From: Listeria ilorinensis
GTDB taxonomy: Bacteria; Bacillota; Bacilli; Lactobacillales; Listeriaceae
Length of the DNA: 64,000 bases
Assembly (NCBI RefSeq): GCF_913566895.1
Contig: NZ_CAJYCN010000001.1
Coordinates: forward strand, 288,413 to 352,412
Direction: 5' to 3'
The notes beneath the pieces are model-generated. The model saw nothing but the letters and a program-made list of their open reading frames with translations, ran no database searches and had not been told where the DNA came from. Both the position numbers and the translations under genes were made by a program. Positions 20,260-30,844 of the stretch are shown here, one piece after another (the first letter of the stretch is position 1; the number at the start of each line of letters is the position of its first letter).

Positions 20260-21366
20260 GTGTCAAAGCTGCTAAAATCATTGCTACTGACAGCGCTGGT
20301 TGTTTTTATGGGCATTCTCAGCGGCTGTGGTGATTTGACAGTTCTAAATCCAAAGGGACCTGTAGCAAAAGATCAAAGTAATTTGATTATGTACTCGATT
20401 ATTTTCATGATGATCATCGTGTTGACGATTTTTGTCTTATTTACGATCATGCTCGTAAAATATCGGGATCGACAGGATACATCAAATTACGAACCAGATA
20501 TGCACGGCATGGTAAAACTAGAAATTCTATGGACGTTGATTCCAGTAGCAATCGTTATTGCACTGGCTATTCCGACTGTCAAAACGATCTATGCAGGAGA
20601 AGAAGCACCAAAAGTGACTTCTCACAAAGATCCGGTCGTTATTTATGCAACGAGTGCAGACTGGAAATGGATTTTCAGTTATCCAAATGAGGGAATTGAA
20701 ACTGTAAACTATGTACATATTCCAACTGATCGACCAGTTCTTTTTAAGCTGACATCAGCTGACACGATGACAAGCTTCTGGGTGCCGCAACTTGGCGGAC
20801 AAAAATATGCGATGTCCGGAATGACAATGAATCTGTATTTGCAAGCAGATGAAGAAGGGACATTCAAAGGCCGAAATGCCAATTTTAACGGTGAGGGCTT
20901 CCATGAACAGCGCTTCAATGTGATTGCTCAGTCAGAAAAAGACTTCAAAGCATGGGCAGAAAAAGCGAACACGGAATCACCAGAACTAACGCAGGATATT
21001 TACGATCGATTGCTTATTCCTGGCGGTTCAAAAGAAAAAACTTACTCAGGGACCCATCTGGCATTTGTCGATCCAGCTGCTGATCCAGAGTATGTTTTCT
21101 ATGCATACAAGCGTTACGGTTATGAGTTGACCAATCCGCATAATCCAAATGCAAAAGTTGAGATTTCAGATGAGCCACTGCTCCCGCCGCGACCAGTGAC
21201 TGTTACGAATCCTCAATTCGAACGACACGATATGGAGCCAATGATCATCAAAAATGGTGAGGGCTATCATCAGGATAAACATTATGATAAAGAAATGAAA
21301 AAAATGGAGGACGACATCCAAACAAACGAATTCAACAAAAAAGAATCGGATGACGCAGGCGAATAA
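20260..21366 (+). CDS. qoxA: quinol oxidase subunit II
   Basis: A 368-residue lipoprotein subunit of a menaquinol oxidase of the aa3 type. It has a signal peptide with lipobox LSGC at about 21-24, two membrane helices, and a periplasm-facing cupredoxin fold ([38 protein letters not shown]). The CuA-binding cysteines of cytochrome oxidases are absent, as expected for a quinol oxidase. The GTG start at 20260 follows AGAGGGGA. It is the first gene of qoxABCD. Confidence 0.94.
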   Translation: MSKLLKSLLLTALVVFMGILSGCGDLTVLNPKGPVAKDQSNLIMYSIIFMMIIVLTIFVLFTIMLVKYRDRQDTSNYEPDMHGMVKLEILWTLIPVAIVIALAIPTVKTIYAGEEAPKVTSHKDPVVIYATSADWKWIFSYPNEGIETVNYVHIPTDRPVLFKLTSADTMTSFWVPQLGGQKYAMSGMTMNLYLQADEEGTFKGRNANFNGEGFHEQRFNVIAQSEKDFKAWAEKANTESPELTQDIYDRLLIPGGSKEKTYSGTHLAFVDPAADPEYVFYAYKRYGYELTNPHNPNAKVEISDEPLLPPRPVTVTNPQFERHDMEPMIIKNGEGYHQDKHYDKEMKKMEDDIQTNEFNKKESDDAGE

Positions 21367-21383
21367 AAAAGGGGGATTTAGAC

Positions 21384-23363
21384 ATGAAATGGAATGAATT
21401 TATCATCACTGGTGATCCTCTGATTTTAGGTGCTCAAGTGTCTATTGCACTTGTAAGTATTGGGATCGTCGTGCTTTTAACTTGGAAGAAAAAATGGAAG
21501 TGGCTGTTTAAAGAATGGATTTCTTCCGTTGACCACAAAAAAATTGGGATTATGTATCTCTTAGCAGCAGTGTTAATGCTCTTCCGTGGCGGTGTGGATG
21601 CACTGATGATGCGGACGCAGCTGGCACTTCCGGGGATGGAATTTTTAGATTCGCAGCATTACAATGAGGTCTTTTCAACACACGGGACCATCATGATTCT
21701 ATTTATGGCGATGCCGTTTATTATCGGATTGATGAATATTGCTGTTCCGCTTCAAATTGGGGCGCGTGATGTAGCATTTCCTTTCTTGAACAACTTGAGT
21801 TTTTGGACATTTTTCATGGGTGCGATGCTCTTTAACATCTCGTTTGTTATCGGGGGATCCCCTGATGCCGGATGGACAAACTATGCACCACTTGCAGAAG
21901 AATTCAGTGCTGGCTACGGCATTAATTTTTACTTGTTAGGAGTGCAGATTGCAGGGATCGGAACCCTGATGACAGGGATCAACTTCTTCGTAACAATCAT
22001 GAGAATGCGGACAAAAGGCATGTCATTGATGAAAATGCCAATGTTCACATGGACGGTTTTGATTACCAGTCTGATCATTATTTTTGCTTTTCCGGTTTTG
22101 ACTGTGGCACTTGCGCTGATGTCATTTGACCGGTTGTTCGGAACGGCCTTTTTTACACTGGCAAATGGCGGATTACCGATGATGTGGGCCAACCTGTTCT
22201 GGGTTTGGGGACATCCGGAGGTTTACATCGTCATCCTGCCAGCGTTCGGGATATTCTCTGAGGTTATCTCGACATTTTCCCGCAAAAAACTATTTGGTTA
22301 TCCAGCCATGGTTGCAGCAGTTGTCGTTATTTCGGTACTAAGTTTCCTTGTGTGGGTCCACCACTTCTTTACGATGGGCTCCGGGGCACTTGTCAATTCG
22401 TTCTTCTCCATTACGACAATGATGATCGCCATACCGACCGGGATCAAAATATTCAACTGGCTGTTTACGATGTATAAAGGGCGAATAACCTTTACAACGC
22501 CAATGCTGTGGGCACTAGCCTTCATCCCGAACTTTGTTATCGGTGGTGTAACAGGGGTCATGCTGGCGATGGCGGCGGCTGATTATCAATATCATAATAC
22601 GTATTTCCTTGTTTCTCACTTCCACTATGTGCTGATTGCCGGAACAGTTTTCTCCTGCTTTGCCGGTCTGATTTACTGGTATCCAAAAATGGTGGGTTAT
22701 CGTCTAAACGAGAAAATCGGCAAATGGTTTTTCTGGATTTTTGTTGTTGGGTTCAATGTATGTTTCTTCCCACAATACTTTTTAGGACTGGATGGCATGC
22801 CGCGTCGCCTTTATACATACGTACAGGGCGATGGCTGGACCACGCTAAACTTCATTTCAACGGTTGGAGCGTTCTTGATGGGGATAGCATTCCTTATTCT
22901 ATGCTGGAATATCGTTTACAGCTTCAAACACTCAAAACGTGAGGTAACAGGTGACCCTTGGGATGCACGGACACTGGAATGGGCAACAAGTTCGGCAGTT
23001 CCACCTAAGTACAACTTTGCAGTGCTTCCAGAATGGAATGATTTGGATGATTTTTGGAAAATGAAGCAAGAAGGAAAATCCTATTTAGATAATAAAAATT
23101 ACAAGCCGATCCATATGCCAAGCAATACGATGTTGGGATTTATTATGGCAATGTTTCTGTTTATCGGCGGTTTTGGTCTCGTCTTCTACTGGTACTGGCT
23201 CGGACTGATTGGCGGTCTTGGAATGCTTGGTTGTATGGTATATCGTTCTTTCCAGAAAGACGAGGGGTATCATGTTGAAGTTGCAGAGATTGTTGCTACA
23301 GAAGAACATCATGCACATGAACGTGAAACAGGCGTAAAGGAGGGTAACCCATGGAATCTGTAA
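21384..23363 (+). CDS. qoxB: quinol oxidase subunit I
   Basis: A 659-residue haem-copper oxidase core with about 14-15 helices. Copper and haem ligands are visible in [18 protein letters not shown] and LVSHFHYVL. The early [11 protein letters not shown] supplies another haem histidine. It reduces oxygen to water and pumps protons. It starts 17 bases after qoxA, and its end overlaps qoxC by 13 bases. Confidence 0.97.
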   Translation: MKWNEFIITGDPLILGAQVSIALVSIGIVVLLTWKKKWKWLFKEWISSVDHKKIGIMYLLAAVLMLFRGGVDALMMRTQLALPGMEFLDSQHYNEVFSTHGTIMILFMAMPFIIGLMNIAVPLQIGARDVAFPFLNNLSFWTFFMGAMLFNISFVIGGSPDAGWTNYAPLAEEFSAGYGINFYLLGVQIAGIGTLMTGINFFVTIMRMRTKGMSLMKMPMFTWTVLITSLIIIFAFPVLTVALALMSFDRLFGTAFFTLANGGLPMMWANLFWVWGHPEVYIVILPAFGIFSEVISTFSRKKLFGYPAMVAAVVVISVLSFLVWVHHFFTMGSGALVNSFFSITTMMIAIPTGIKIFNWLFTMYKGRITFTTPMLWALAFIPNFVIGGVTGVMLAMAAADYQYHNTYFLVSHFHYVLIAGTVFSCFAGLIYWYPKMVGYRLNEKIGKWFFWIFVVGFNVCFFPQYFLGLDGMPRRLYTYVQGDGWTTLNFISTVGAFLMGIAFLILCWNIVYSFKHSKREVTGDPWDARTLEWATSSAVPPKYNFAVLPEWNDLDDFWKMKQEGKSYLDNKNYKPIHMPSNTMLGFIMAMFLFIGGFGLVFYWYWLGLIGGLGMLGCMVYRSFQKDEGYHVEVAEIVATEEHHAHERETGVKEGNPWNL

Positions 23364-23959
23364 AAAATTCGAACCTTCCGTTAGAATATCAATCTGAGCA
23401 GGGAAGACTGAATATCTTAGGCTTTTGGATATTCCTTGGTGCAGAAATCGCTTTATTCGCTACACTTTTTGCCACTTATTTTGTAATGAGCAAGGCGGGA
23501 TCAAATGCAGGCCATCCACCCTCTGAAATGTTTGAATTGCCGCTTGTCCTCATCATGACATTCCTGCTTTTGACAAGTAGCTTTACATGTGGGCTAGCTA
23601 TTGGTGAGATGCGAAAGGGCAACGTAAAACGACTTGTTACTTATTCGATCATTACACTTCTTTTGGGTGCAGGATTTGTGGGTTTTGAAATCTATGAATT
23701 TGCGCATTACATCATGGAAGGCGTAACGATGAAAGTAGGTTCTTACTGGTCCGCGTTCTTTGTCTTGCTAGGGACACACGGAGCCCACGTAACGATCGGC
23801 TTATTCTGGATCACATTTATTCTGATTCAAATCAAAATGCGCGGTTTGACGCCACGTGCAGCATCGAAGGTATTTATTTCCAGTTTATATTGGCACTTTC
23901 TTGATGTTGTCTGGATTTTCATCTTCACGGGTGTCTACCTGTTAGGGATGGTGAATTAA
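23351..23959 (+). CDS. qoxC: quinol oxidase subunit III
   Basis: A 202-residue membrane protein with five helices. [23 protein letters not shown] is the typical first helix, [13 protein letters not shown] the conserved central motif, and [20 protein letters not shown] the C-terminus. It stabilises the oxidase core. It overlaps qoxB by 13 bases and lies 1 base from qoxD. Confidence 0.96.
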   Translation: MESVKNSNLPLEYQSEQGRLNILGFWIFLGAEIALFATLFATYFVMSKAGSNAGHPPSEMFELPLVLIMTFLLLTSSFTCGLAIGEMRKGNVKRLVTYSIITLLLGAGFVGFEIYEFAHYIMEGVTMKVGSYWSAFFVLLGTHGAHVTIGLFWITFILIQIKMRGLTPRAASKVFISSLYWHFLDVVWIFIFTGVYLLGMVN

Positions 23960-23960
23960 G

Positions 23961-24287
23961 ATGGCTGAAAATAAAAATACTGCCAATGCGCATACTAGTG
24001 TACCGTGGAAACATATTGTTGGCTTTGCGCTCTCGATTATTTTGACATTATTGGCGGTTTGGGTCGCACTTTATTCAACGCTGGACTATAATGTCAAAGT
24101 GGTAATTATCTTTATCTTTGCCTTTATTCAAGCAGCACTTCAATTATTAATGTTCATGCACATGACAGAAGGTAGAGACGGCCGCATTCAGGTCGGAAAC
24201 ATTCTTTTCGCAGCCTTTATTGCGATTGTTGTAGTTATTGGTTCGTATTGGGTAATGGAAATTGGCCATATGAATCATTTGATGTAA
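23961..24287 (+). CDS. qoxD: quinol oxidase subunit IV
   Basis: A 108-residue protein with three helices and the motif [18 protein letters not shown] of small haem-copper oxidase subunits. It is the last gene of the qox operon and has a terminator right after it. Confidence 0.94.
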   Translation: MAENKNTANAHTSVPWKHIVGFALSIILTLLAVWVALYSTLDYNVKVVIIFIFAFIQAALQLLMFMHMTEGRDGRIQVGNILFAAFIAIVVVIGSYWVMEIGHMNHLM

Positions 24288-24297
24288 AAATAGAAAC

Positions 24298-24338
24298 AAA
24301 GCCACCTGGGGTAATCCATTCAGGTGGCTTGTTTTTAT
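24298..24338. terminator. qox operon terminator
   Basis: AAGCCACCTG (24299-24308) pairs with CAGGTGGCTT (24321-24330), followed by GTTTTTATT. It probably also stops the convergent ABC transporter operon. Confidence 0.8.
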
Positions 24339-24388
24339 TCTTGCTGTAAAGCAAGGGAGGAGTTAGTACGGGTCAACAATTATGCAAA

Positions 24389-25072
24389 TTAATATTCTAC
24401 GAGTTTCTTGCCTTTGAGTCGCAATTTCACATCAGAAACATTAGCTATATTCAAATCGTGCGTTACCATAACAATACACTTACCTTTTTCATGAGCTAAT
24501 TTTTGAAAAAGCTGAATGATGGTTTTGGAAGTTTCATGATCAAGATTACCAGTCGGTTCATCTGCAAAAATAATAGGTGCATTGCTGGATAAGGCGCGAG
24601 CAATCGTTACACGTTGCTGCTGTCCTCCACTCAATTTGAGGACAGGACTTTTCATTTGATGTTCGTCCAGACCCATTTCAGTCAGTAGCTGAATAGCTTT
24701 TTCTTTTTTAGAAGAGAACTGGGGATCTTTGGTGTGCTGAATGCCCATAGCCGTTATCACATTTTGCAGTGCAGTCATGTATGGGATCAAATTGTAAGCC
24801 TGAAAAACAATGGAGCAATATTTTTGGCGATATTTAGAAAGGCCAATGGATTTGCTTACATCCTGTTGGTTAAAGAGCACTTGTCCAGATTCTGGAACAT
24901 CAAGGCCTGCCATGATGGACAATAAAGTTGTTTTACCAGCACCTGATGGTCCGACGATTGTATAAAATGTGTGTTCATTAAATTGGTAATGAACCTGATC
25001 CAAGATCGTTTGTGACTTGTTATTTGTCTGGTAGCTGAAGCAAAGTTTGTCTAATGTTAATAAATTCTGCAT
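24389..25072 (-). CDS. ABC transporter ATP-binding protein
   Basis: A 227-residue ATPase of the MacB/LolD type. The Walker A motif is [11 protein letters not shown] (about 38-48), the signature [16 protein letters not shown] (about 143-158) and the Walker B segment [13 protein letters not shown] (about 160-172). It lies 11 bases after the permease gene and powers it. Such pairs next to a sensor kinase and response regulator often deal with cell-envelope stress or antimicrobial peptides. Confidence 0.92.
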   Translation of the reverse strand: MQNLLTLDKLCFSYQTNNKSQTILDQVHYQFNEHTFYTIVGPSGAGKTTLLSIMAGLDVPESGQVLFNQQDVSKSIGLSKYRQKYCSIVFQAYNLIPYMTALQNVITAMGIQHTKDPQFSSKKEKAIQLLTEMGLDEHQMKSPVLKLSGGQQQRVTIARALSSNAPIIFADEPTGNLDHETSKTIIQLFQKLAHEKGKCIVMVTHDLNIANVSDVKLRLKGKKLVEY

Positions 25073-25083
25073 GTATTAACCTC

Positions 25084-26478
25084 CTAATCTTTCTGTGCAA
25101 AGAGCATTTTTGGTTTGAGTCTTAAGATAAACAGACTAGGGATCAGTGTCGCTAGCAGAATCGTTAATCCTCCCAATAGACTTACTTTTTGCAGGACGGA
25201 AGAAGAAAGTTCGACGTCTATTTTGTCAATTGGTTCATAGGTTTTCTGAGTGGTTTCCTCGCCGATAGAGAACGACATGGAAGAGGATTGATTACTTTGT
25301 TTTTCTTCTTTTGATTTCTCAATTTGATTATCGACCATGTAATCAGAAACAGCTTGTCCCGCAGGTCCAGCTACAAATACAGAAATAGTAAATGCCAATA
25401 CAGCAACGATCAACATTTCGACTAAAAATTGGCAGATGATTTTTGCTTTGGATTCACCGAGAGACATGAGTACACCCATTTCAAATTTACGTTCACGAAT
25501 TGAAAGAAGTACGATCAGCCCTAAAATCAGTCCACCTGCGATCATTGTGATAGCAACAATAACGCTGCTGAAAGAACCAACCTGCTGAATTGGACCGATC
25601 AATTGCTCATAAGCGTCATCTTTTGCATCGAATTTATAGTAACCATCATCATCGGCAGTTGTTAATTTTTGAGCTTCACTGATAAAGCTGTTGATCATAT
25701 TTGGGTCTTTCAGAGAAAACGTAGCGGATGTAATGCCACCGCTGCCAAATGCTTCAGCTGCTTTATAGTTAACGATAATTTTATTGGATGGATGCATAAT
25801 TTCAAATGCTGCTAGTTGAGAATCGACCGTTTTACTTGTTTCATAGATACCTTTTACTTTAAATGAAACCTCTTTATTTTTTTCATTTTTTAATTTAAAT
25901 GTGTCGCCGACTTTTAATTTGTTTTTTTCAGCAAAAGATTTTTCAATCAATGCAGAGGGTTCTGTATCTTTTGCTGTAATCGGTTCACCTTCAATCAGTT
26001 TATTATCTTTGTTCACAAAATCAGTTTCAAGCTTTGATTCGCGGACACCCTCCACAACAAAACTTGGCATTTCACTTGAGTCAGTTGTTTCAAACATAGT
26101 ACTAGAGTCGCTGCTGTTTTTAGAGGATGATTTGACAGGCGTTAGATCACCTTTCATTGCAGCTCCATCTACTATCATTTGATATTCTTTTACTTGCTTG
26201 AGATTAGCTATTTTTTGAACATCTTCTTCAGATAGTGAGGGGATAGAGTCAATCGATTTACCATTTTGTGCGTCTTCCATCAGTTTCTTTTGATTAACGA
26301 CTAAGCTTACATCAGCTCCAAGCTGTTTACGTGCACTATCTAAGCTTTTTGTCGTAGCATCTTGAATGGCAAAGCCAATAAAGATGAACATGAAAATAAT
26401 AAAAATCAATAGCATTAAGAGAAAATGCTTTGGTTTCTTGGCCCAAATACTGATCCAAGCTCTTCTAATAAAATCCAT
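25084..26478 (-). CDS. ABC transporter permease, FtsX/MacB type
   Basis: A 464-residue permease with one N-terminal helix (about 18-40), a large extracellular domain of about 250 residues, and three C-terminal helices. This is the MacB topology. ISIRERKFEMGVLMSLGESKAKI is the typical FtsX coupling stretch. The open frame extends much further upstream, into the terminator and sensor kinase region. ATG 26478 is chosen because TTGGAGG sits 8 bases before it. The ATPase gene follows 11 bases later. Confidence 0.9.
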   Translation of the reverse strand: MDFIRRAWISIWAKKPKHFLLMLLIFIIFMFIFIGFAIQDATTKSLDSARKQLGADVSLVVNQKKLMEDAQNGKSIDSIPSLSEEDVQKIANLKQVKEYQMIVDGAAMKGDLTPVKSSSKNSSDSSTMFETTDSSEMPSFVVEGVRESKLETDFVNKDNKLIEGEPITAKDTEPSALIEKSFAEKNKLKVGDTFKLKNEKNKEVSFKVKGIYETSKTVDSQLAAFEIMHPSNKIIVNYKAAEAFGSGGITSATFSLKDPNMINSFISEAQKLTTADDDGYYKFDAKDDAYEQLIGPIQQVGSFSSVIVAITMIAGGLILGLIVLLSIRERKFEMGVLMSLGESKAKIICQFLVEMLIVAVLAFTISVFVAGPAGQAVSDYMVDNQIEKSKEEKQSNQSSSMSFSIGEETTQKTYEPIDKIDVELSSSVLQKVSLLGGLTILLATLIPSLFILRLKPKMLFAQKD

Positions 26479-26495
26479 TCTGTAACCTCCAATTT

Positions 26496-26514
26496 TTAAG
26501 CATGTATTAAGCAT
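26496..26514 (-). promoter_or_regulatory. tandem direct repeats before the ABC permease
   Basis: TTAAGCAT occurs at 26496-26503 and 26507-26514, one DNA turn apart (11 bases), a spacing common for OmpR-type response regulators. It lies only 18 bases from the permease start, so it could also be part of the leader. Confidence 0.35.
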
Positions 26515-26516
26515 AC

Positions 26517-26557
26517 AAAAAACAGATGGAGTTAAAATGAAGTCCATCTGTTTTTTT
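26517..26557 (-). terminator. terminator between the sensor kinase and ABC permease genes
   Basis: AAACAGATGGA (about 26520-26530) pairs with TCCATCTGTTT (about 26543-26553), with A and T runs on both sides. It separates the regulator genes from the transporter genes on the same strand. Confidence 0.8.
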
Positions 26558-26563
26558 GCTGTT

Positions 26564-27979
26564 TTATTGCCAAAAAGTGAAAACCACACCATTTTGTTCA
26601 TTTTTAAAGCTATATGAAAATCCTTGTACTTCCAAAAGCCGAGTGGTAATAAAAAGCCCCAGCCCATTTCCACCTGTCACTTTATTTCCTGATTTTTCGA
26701 GACGGTAAAAAGGCTGAAAAAGATTGACAATCTCTTTTTCGGGAATAGGATCTGTCTCATTATAGATCGAAAATTTCCAACCAGAAGCTGTTTTTTTGAC
26801 CGAAATGATGATCTCAGCTTCATCAGTAGAATATTGAAAAGCGTTCCCAATAATGTTTTGTAGAACTTTTTCAATTGATTTCGGATTTGCTGTGATTAGA
26901 ATATCAGAATCTATAGCGAGTTGTATTTTTTTTAGGTTGTAATCAGGATGGACTTGCTTTTCTAGGAGGATGGATTTCGTTAGTTGTGATAGATCGACTG
27001 TCTCCTTTTTATCAATATAATCTGGTTGATCAATATTGGATACTTCGATCATCTCCTGGATCAGCTTAGCCATTTGTTCTAAAACACGATAAGATTCGGG
27101 TAGATAGTGTGTGTGATTATCATAAGGCGGTATGTTATACTGCATGGCCTCAACAAGACCCATTACAGCCGCTAGGGGAGACTTTAGTTCATGGGAAACC
27201 GCCATAACAAAATTTTTCCGTAGCTGCTCGATTTCCCGCTCCTTTTCGATCTCATCTTTTAACTTACTATTGGCAGTTTGTAATTCAGTCAAGGCCTTTT
27301 CCAGTGAATAAGCCATCTTATTTAAATTATTTGAGAGTTCACCAATCTCATCTTCAGAATGAACAGCAAGTTTTTCGTGAAAGTCCAGTTGCACCATTTG
27401 ACTGGCGACTTGATTCATTTCCTGTAATGGACGAACAGTTTTTCTTGAGAAAAAATAGGAGACAAGCAAGCTGATAATAATTGCAAAAAGTAAGAAATAG
27501 GGTGCAAATTGAATTAACACAAACGAAACATCATCTATCTGTTGAATATTAGAAGCATAGTAAAGTACGTAATCCTGATTATTGCAGGTAATGGTTTTTA
27601 TCTCTATATCTTCATCTTCATTGACTGTGGTAGATCCTATAATTGCTTCGTCGCTAGTGTCAGGCTGAACAGTGACATAGGGGATATAGATAATTTTTCC
27701 ATTAGAGTCAATTAGGATGGGCGTGATATTTGTATTTGTATTAAATGCGTCTAATGATTTTTCCAGTGTGTCAAGATTATTTGTTTTGGCTGCCTGATAG
27801 ACGTCCTCAAGAGAATCGTTTATTTTATTTACTTGATAATTATAATAAAAAGTTGGAAGAAAAAGAATCAGCATTAAATAGATTAAACTAGTAAAAAGCA
27901 ACATCATCAGAAACGTTGCTAGTGATAATTTATAGCTGAGTTTTTTCTTGAAGTTAGTCAATAATTTTATAGCCGGCAC
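26564..27979 (-). CDS. two-component sensor histidine kinase
   Basis: A 471-residue membrane kinase. Two helices (about 17-45 and 157-175) flank an extracellular sensor domain of about 110 residues. A HAMP linker follows, then the phosphoacceptor region AVSHELKSPLAAVMG (His about 266), the N box VLQNIIGNAFQYS and the G box GGNGLGLFIT. The GTG start overlaps the response regulator gene by 26 bases, so translation is coupled. The neighbouring ABC genes are the likely targets. Confidence 0.92.
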   Translation of the reverse strand: MPAIKLLTNFKKKLSYKLSLATFLMMLLFTSLIYLMLILFLPTFYYNYQVNKINDSLEDVYQAAKTNNLDTLEKSLDAFNTNTNITPILIDSNGKIIYIPYVTVQPDTSDEAIIGSTTVNEDEDIEIKTITCNNQDYVLYYASNIQQIDDVSFVLIQFAPYFLLFAIIISLLVSYFFSRKTVRPLQEMNQVASQMVQLDFHEKLAVHSEDEIGELSNNLNKMAYSLEKALTELQTANSKLKDEIEKEREIEQLRKNFVMAVSHELKSPLAAVMGLVEAMQYNIPPYDNHTHYLPESYRVLEQMAKLIQEMIEVSNIDQPDYIDKKETVDLSQLTKSILLEKQVHPDYNLKKIQLAIDSDILITANPKSIEKVLQNIIGNAFQYSTDEAEIIISVKKTASGWKFSIYNETDPIPEKEIVNLFQPFYRLEKSGNKVTGGNGLGLFITTRLLEVQGFSYSFKNEQNGVVFTFWQ

Positions 27980-28616
27980 CCCGAATCGTCAAGATTTTAT
28001 CTGTATCAAGTTTTTGGCGCAGATTTTTCATATGCGTATTGATAATATTTGTGTCGACAATGGTCATATAATCCCAAACTTGTTCGAGCATGCTTTCACG
28101 GCTGATTACACGATTTTTATTACGTAATAACAACTCCAACAAATCAAATTCTTTCTTTGTTAAAGTAACTTTTTTCCCTTTGCTAAGAACGATAAATCGC
28201 TCACGATCAAGAAAGATATCACCGCATTCTAGTGGTTTTCCATCTATCTCGGATGGAGCAGCGCGTCGAAGAAGTGCCTCCACACGCTTTAAAAGAATTT
28301 GATAGGAAAAGGGTTTTTGTAAATAATCATCTACCCCGAGATCAAATCCTTTTAACTCATCGCTTTCTTCTCCAAGAGCAGTAATCATTAGAATAGGTGT
28401 ATGGTGATGAAGCCGGACAAGTTCTGTAAGAGTATAGCCATCCATTTTTGGCATCATCACATCCATTATAACCAGATCAAATTTTCCTGTCTGAAATACC
28501 TCATAACCCTTCATTCCATCAGAGGCGGTTGTTACAGAATAACCTGCTTGTTTTAAAAATGAGGACATTACTTCGAGGATAGTCAAATCATCTTCAACGA
28601 CTAAAATTGTTTTCAT
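27954..28616 (-). CDS. response regulator, OmpR family
   Basis: A 220-residue regulator. The receiver domain has the acidic pair VVEDD near the N-terminus, the phosphorylated aspartate in LVIMDVMMPKMDG (about 53) and the lysine in DDYLQKPF. The C-terminal winged helix ends in TIVDTNIINTHMKNLRQKL and IRGAGYKI. It is transcribed ahead of the overlapping sensor kinase gene. TTGGAG lies about 8 bases before the ATG. Confidence 0.94.
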   Translation of the reverse strand: MKTILVVEDDLTILEVMSSFLKQAGYSVTTASDGMKGYEVFQTGKFDLVIMDVMMPKMDGYTLTELVRLHHHTPILMITALGEESDELKGFDLGVDDYLQKPFSYQILLKRVEALLRRAAPSEIDGKPLECGDIFLDRERFIVLSKGKKVTLTKKEFDLLELLLRNKNRVISRESMLEQVWDYMTIVDTNIINTHMKNLRQKLDTDKILTIRGAGYKIID

Positions 28617-28689
28617 ATAGGCAACTCCAATAGCTTTTTTATTTAATTATACGAAAAAAAGATGAAGATTATATGGATTTTCCTTAAAA

Positions 28690-28721
28690 GAGGTAAAAAA
28701 AACAACTGTAAGCACAGTTGT
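28690..28721 (-). terminator. terminator of the FMN-binding protein gene
   Basis: ACAACTGT (28702-28709) and ACAGTTGT (28714-28721) form a perfect stem with a 4-base loop. The minus strand continues into a run of T. Confidence 0.8.
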
Positions 28722-28730
28722 AGAGAACAT

Positions 28731-29108
28731 TTATAATGAGGAAATATTTTTGATTACAGAAACTTGAATTTCAATAAAAATATCATCTTGTGTCAACATC
28801 ATATCATTGGAACTAAAGGCATCGGGGAATTTTTGAAGGTAGTGTTGTTTTAGTACCCGATTCTCTGGTGCATTGATTTTTCCAAGAATATGAGCCGTTC
28901 CTTCAAAGTGGAAAGCTTCACAAATCCCGCTAACATGAGGATCTTTGCGGATCTGGGTAACTTTAGAGGAAAGCTCAGAAGTGCGTATCAAAATCGATTG
29001 ATTGTACCTGACCGGACTAACTGGGCGAACAATGGCTTTTTGCGCTTTATTGGTCGATAAATAGATGACACGCGCATTTTCGATCGTTTCTAGAAACTGT
29101 TCCATCAT
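28731..29108 (-). CDS. pyridoxamine 5'-phosphate oxidase-like flavin-binding protein
   Basis: A 125-residue single-domain protein with the split-barrel pattern of small FMN-binding proteins: ENARVIYLSTNKAQKAIVRPVSPV followed by SSKVTQIRKDPHVSGICEAF and a short C-terminus. Such proteins bind flavin or haem-like cofactors; the reaction is unknown. AGGAGG lies just before two consecutive ATG codons. It is monocistronic. Confidence 0.7.
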   Translation of the reverse strand: MMEQFLETIENARVIYLSTNKAQKAIVRPVSPVRYNQSILIRTSELSSKVTQIRKDPHVSGICEAFHFEGTAHILGKINAPENRVLKQHYLQKFPDAFSSNDMMLTQDDIFIEIQVSVIKNISSL

Positions 29109-29289
29109 ATTTCCTCCTGCGAAACGGACTTTAGTTAATTCTATCGCAAACGGTTACGATATTCAAGGCTATTTGTTAACCCGTTTACAATAAACCTTTT
29201 CTTAACAACGCTTTACTGGATCTTTACCCTTTCTAAAAATGTCCAGTAAATTCAATCGCTATAATAGAAAACAAATAGGAGGGGAAAAA

Positions 29290-30195
29290 ATGAATAAATG
29301 GATCAAATCGATCGGAGTTGCAGTAATCGGCTCTAGTTTAGTTTTAGCAGGATGTAGCAATTCATCAGATGAAAAAGCAGCAGCTGAATCCGCACAGGAA
29401 GCCAAGAAGACAATTGAACCTGGCGGACAAATCAAGCTAGAAGGAGCGGTTAATGTCAGAGATTTAGGCGGGTATCAAACGGCAGATGGCAAGACTATCA
29501 AGCCGCACAAACTAATCCGTAGTGCTGAAATGTACAAAATGACAGGAAATGATATTAAAAAGCTGACGAATACATATGATTTGAAGAAAGTAGTTGATTT
29601 TCGAACGGATTCTGAAGTAGAGAAAAAACCAGATCCACCAATCACAGGTGTGGAAAATATCCATGATCCAATTATGCGGGATACGGGTGTTTCTACAAGT
29701 ACAGAAGATTTCATGACGAATCTAATGAAAATGGACAATCCAGAATCCTATTTGGTTGAAGCTAATAAAAGTTTTATTAATGATGAATTTTCCAGAAACG
29801 GTTACAAAGAATTCTTCCAGCAGCTTTTGAATAATGAAGACGGGGCAGTTCTATGGCACTGTACGGCCGGAAAAGATCGGGCAGGATTTGGTACTGCGCT
29901 TGTATTGTCAGCACTCGGTGTAGATCGAGAAACGGTGATGAATGATTATATGCTTTCCAATAAATATCGAGCAGATGAGAACCAAAAGTCACTAGATGAA
30001 GTGGCAAAAGCAACCAGCAACAATCAAAAAGCAGTTGATGGTATGAAAGCGATGATGGATGTTCGGGAAGTATATCTGAATGCGGCATTTGACGAAATGG
30101 ATGCTAAATATGGCAGTACGGAAGGTTATTTGAAAGACGGCCTAGGGCTAACGCAAACAGATATCGACAAACTGAAGAAGATGTATTTGGAATAA
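29290..30195 (+). CDS. secreted lipoprotein tyrosine/serine phosphatase
   Basis: A 301-residue lipoprotein with lipobox VLAGC (about 19-23). The phosphatase loop HCTAGKDRAGFG (about 195-206) gives the catalytic Cys and the Arg of the C-x5-R signature, and an N-terminal NVRDLGGYQTADGK motif is typical of the LipA/MptpB-like group. Listeria LipA is a secreted phosphatase of this type. It probably removes phosphates from lipids or proteins outside the membrane. The ATG at 29290 is chosen because AGGAGGGG is 7 bases upstream. A cre-like AAACGGTTACGA occurs near 29149. Confidence 0.85.
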   Translation: MNKWIKSIGVAVIGSSLVLAGCSNSSDEKAAAESAQEAKKTIEPGGQIKLEGAVNVRDLGGYQTADGKTIKPHKLIRSAEMYKMTGNDIKKLTNTYDLKKVVDFRTDSEVEKKPDPPITGVENIHDPIMRDTGVSTSTEDFMTNLMKMDNPESYLVEANKSFINDEFSRNGYKEFFQQLLNNEDGAVLWHCTAGKDRAGFGTALVLSALGVDRETVMNDYMLSNKYRADENQKSLDEVAKATSNNQKAVDGMKAMMDVREVYLNAAFDEMDAKYGSTEGYLKDGLGLTQTDIDKLKKMYLE

Positions 30196-30198
30196 GAA

Positions 30199-30246
30199 TA
30201 AGCCCACTCTATGGATCATTTTGATCGTTAAAGAGTGGGCTTTATT
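30199..30246. terminator. bidirectional terminator after the lipoprotein phosphatase
   Basis: AGCCCACTCT (30201-30210) pairs with AGAGTGGGCT (30232-30241), with a GATC-based inner stem. It serves the phosphatase and the convergent 154-residue gene. Confidence 0.85.
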
Positions 30247-30252
30247 AAAACT

Positions 30253-30717
30253 TCAGAATCTTGATTTTTCATAATTATAAGGGATACTGCTTCCAACAAC
30301 TACATCTTCAATTTTCTCGATAATCAGCCAGTCATCCATATTCCCTTGATGATCAAAGGCAAGAGGCGTTATTTGTTCAACATTTTCAAATTCTACCAGA
30401 CATAGACATTTTTTATGCCAACGAGTTTTTTGCTTATCTGATAAATTCAGTTTTGGTTGATTTATTTCAAGGATATGCGTGATTTCTTCTTCTGTCAGCT
30501 TTACATGATTTTGAACATTTTTTACAATGGCAGTGGCAGTAATGGAAGCCGTCCCTTTTTCCATGAAATAAAGTCGTTCTCCTGCAAAAACTCTGCTGTG
30601 AGGTATTTTTCTTCCGGCAGCTCCGCGGACAATCATCGACTTTTTACCAGTTAAAATTTTGTCTAAGACCTTTTCACCTTTTTTCCCAGCATTATCACAA
30701 TAAACTAAATGTACCAT
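30253..30717 (-). CDS. unrecognised 154-residue cytosolic protein
   Basis: No family is recognised with confidence. The protein starts MVHLVYCDNAGKKGEKVLDKILTGKKSMIVRG and continues with GERLYFMEKGTASITATAIVKNV, a pattern that loosely recalls PUA/ASCH-like RNA-binding folds (short strands, conserved G-E-R-L-Y-F). There is no signal peptide or membrane segment. GAGGAGG precedes the ATG at 30717. It is transcribed divergently from bglA, and it ends at a shared terminator. Confidence 0.7.
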   Translation of the reverse strand: MVHLVYCDNAGKKGEKVLDKILTGKKSMIVRGAAGRKIPHSRVFAGERLYFMEKGTASITATAIVKNVQNHVKLTEEEITHILEINQPKLNLSDKQKTRWHKKCLCLVEFENVEQITPLAFDHQGNMDDWLIIEKIEDVVVGSSIPYNYEKSRF

Positions 30718-30828
30718 GGATAATCCTCCTCTTTTTAATTATTTAATCAATATAAGAGTATCATATTCAAGCGCTTTATTAGGCAAATGATAGAAATCTA
30801 ATTTAATCTTTTTAAATTTTTACTTGCT

Positions 30829-30844
30829 ATGTAATGCATTACAT
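30829..30844 (+). promoter_or_regulatory. palindromic operator in the bglA promoter
   Basis: ATGTAATGCATTACAT is a perfect 16-bp palindrome. It lies between TTGCTA (30824-30829) and TTTATA (30847-30852), 17 bases apart, so a repressor bound there would block RNA polymerase. Confidence 0.6.
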
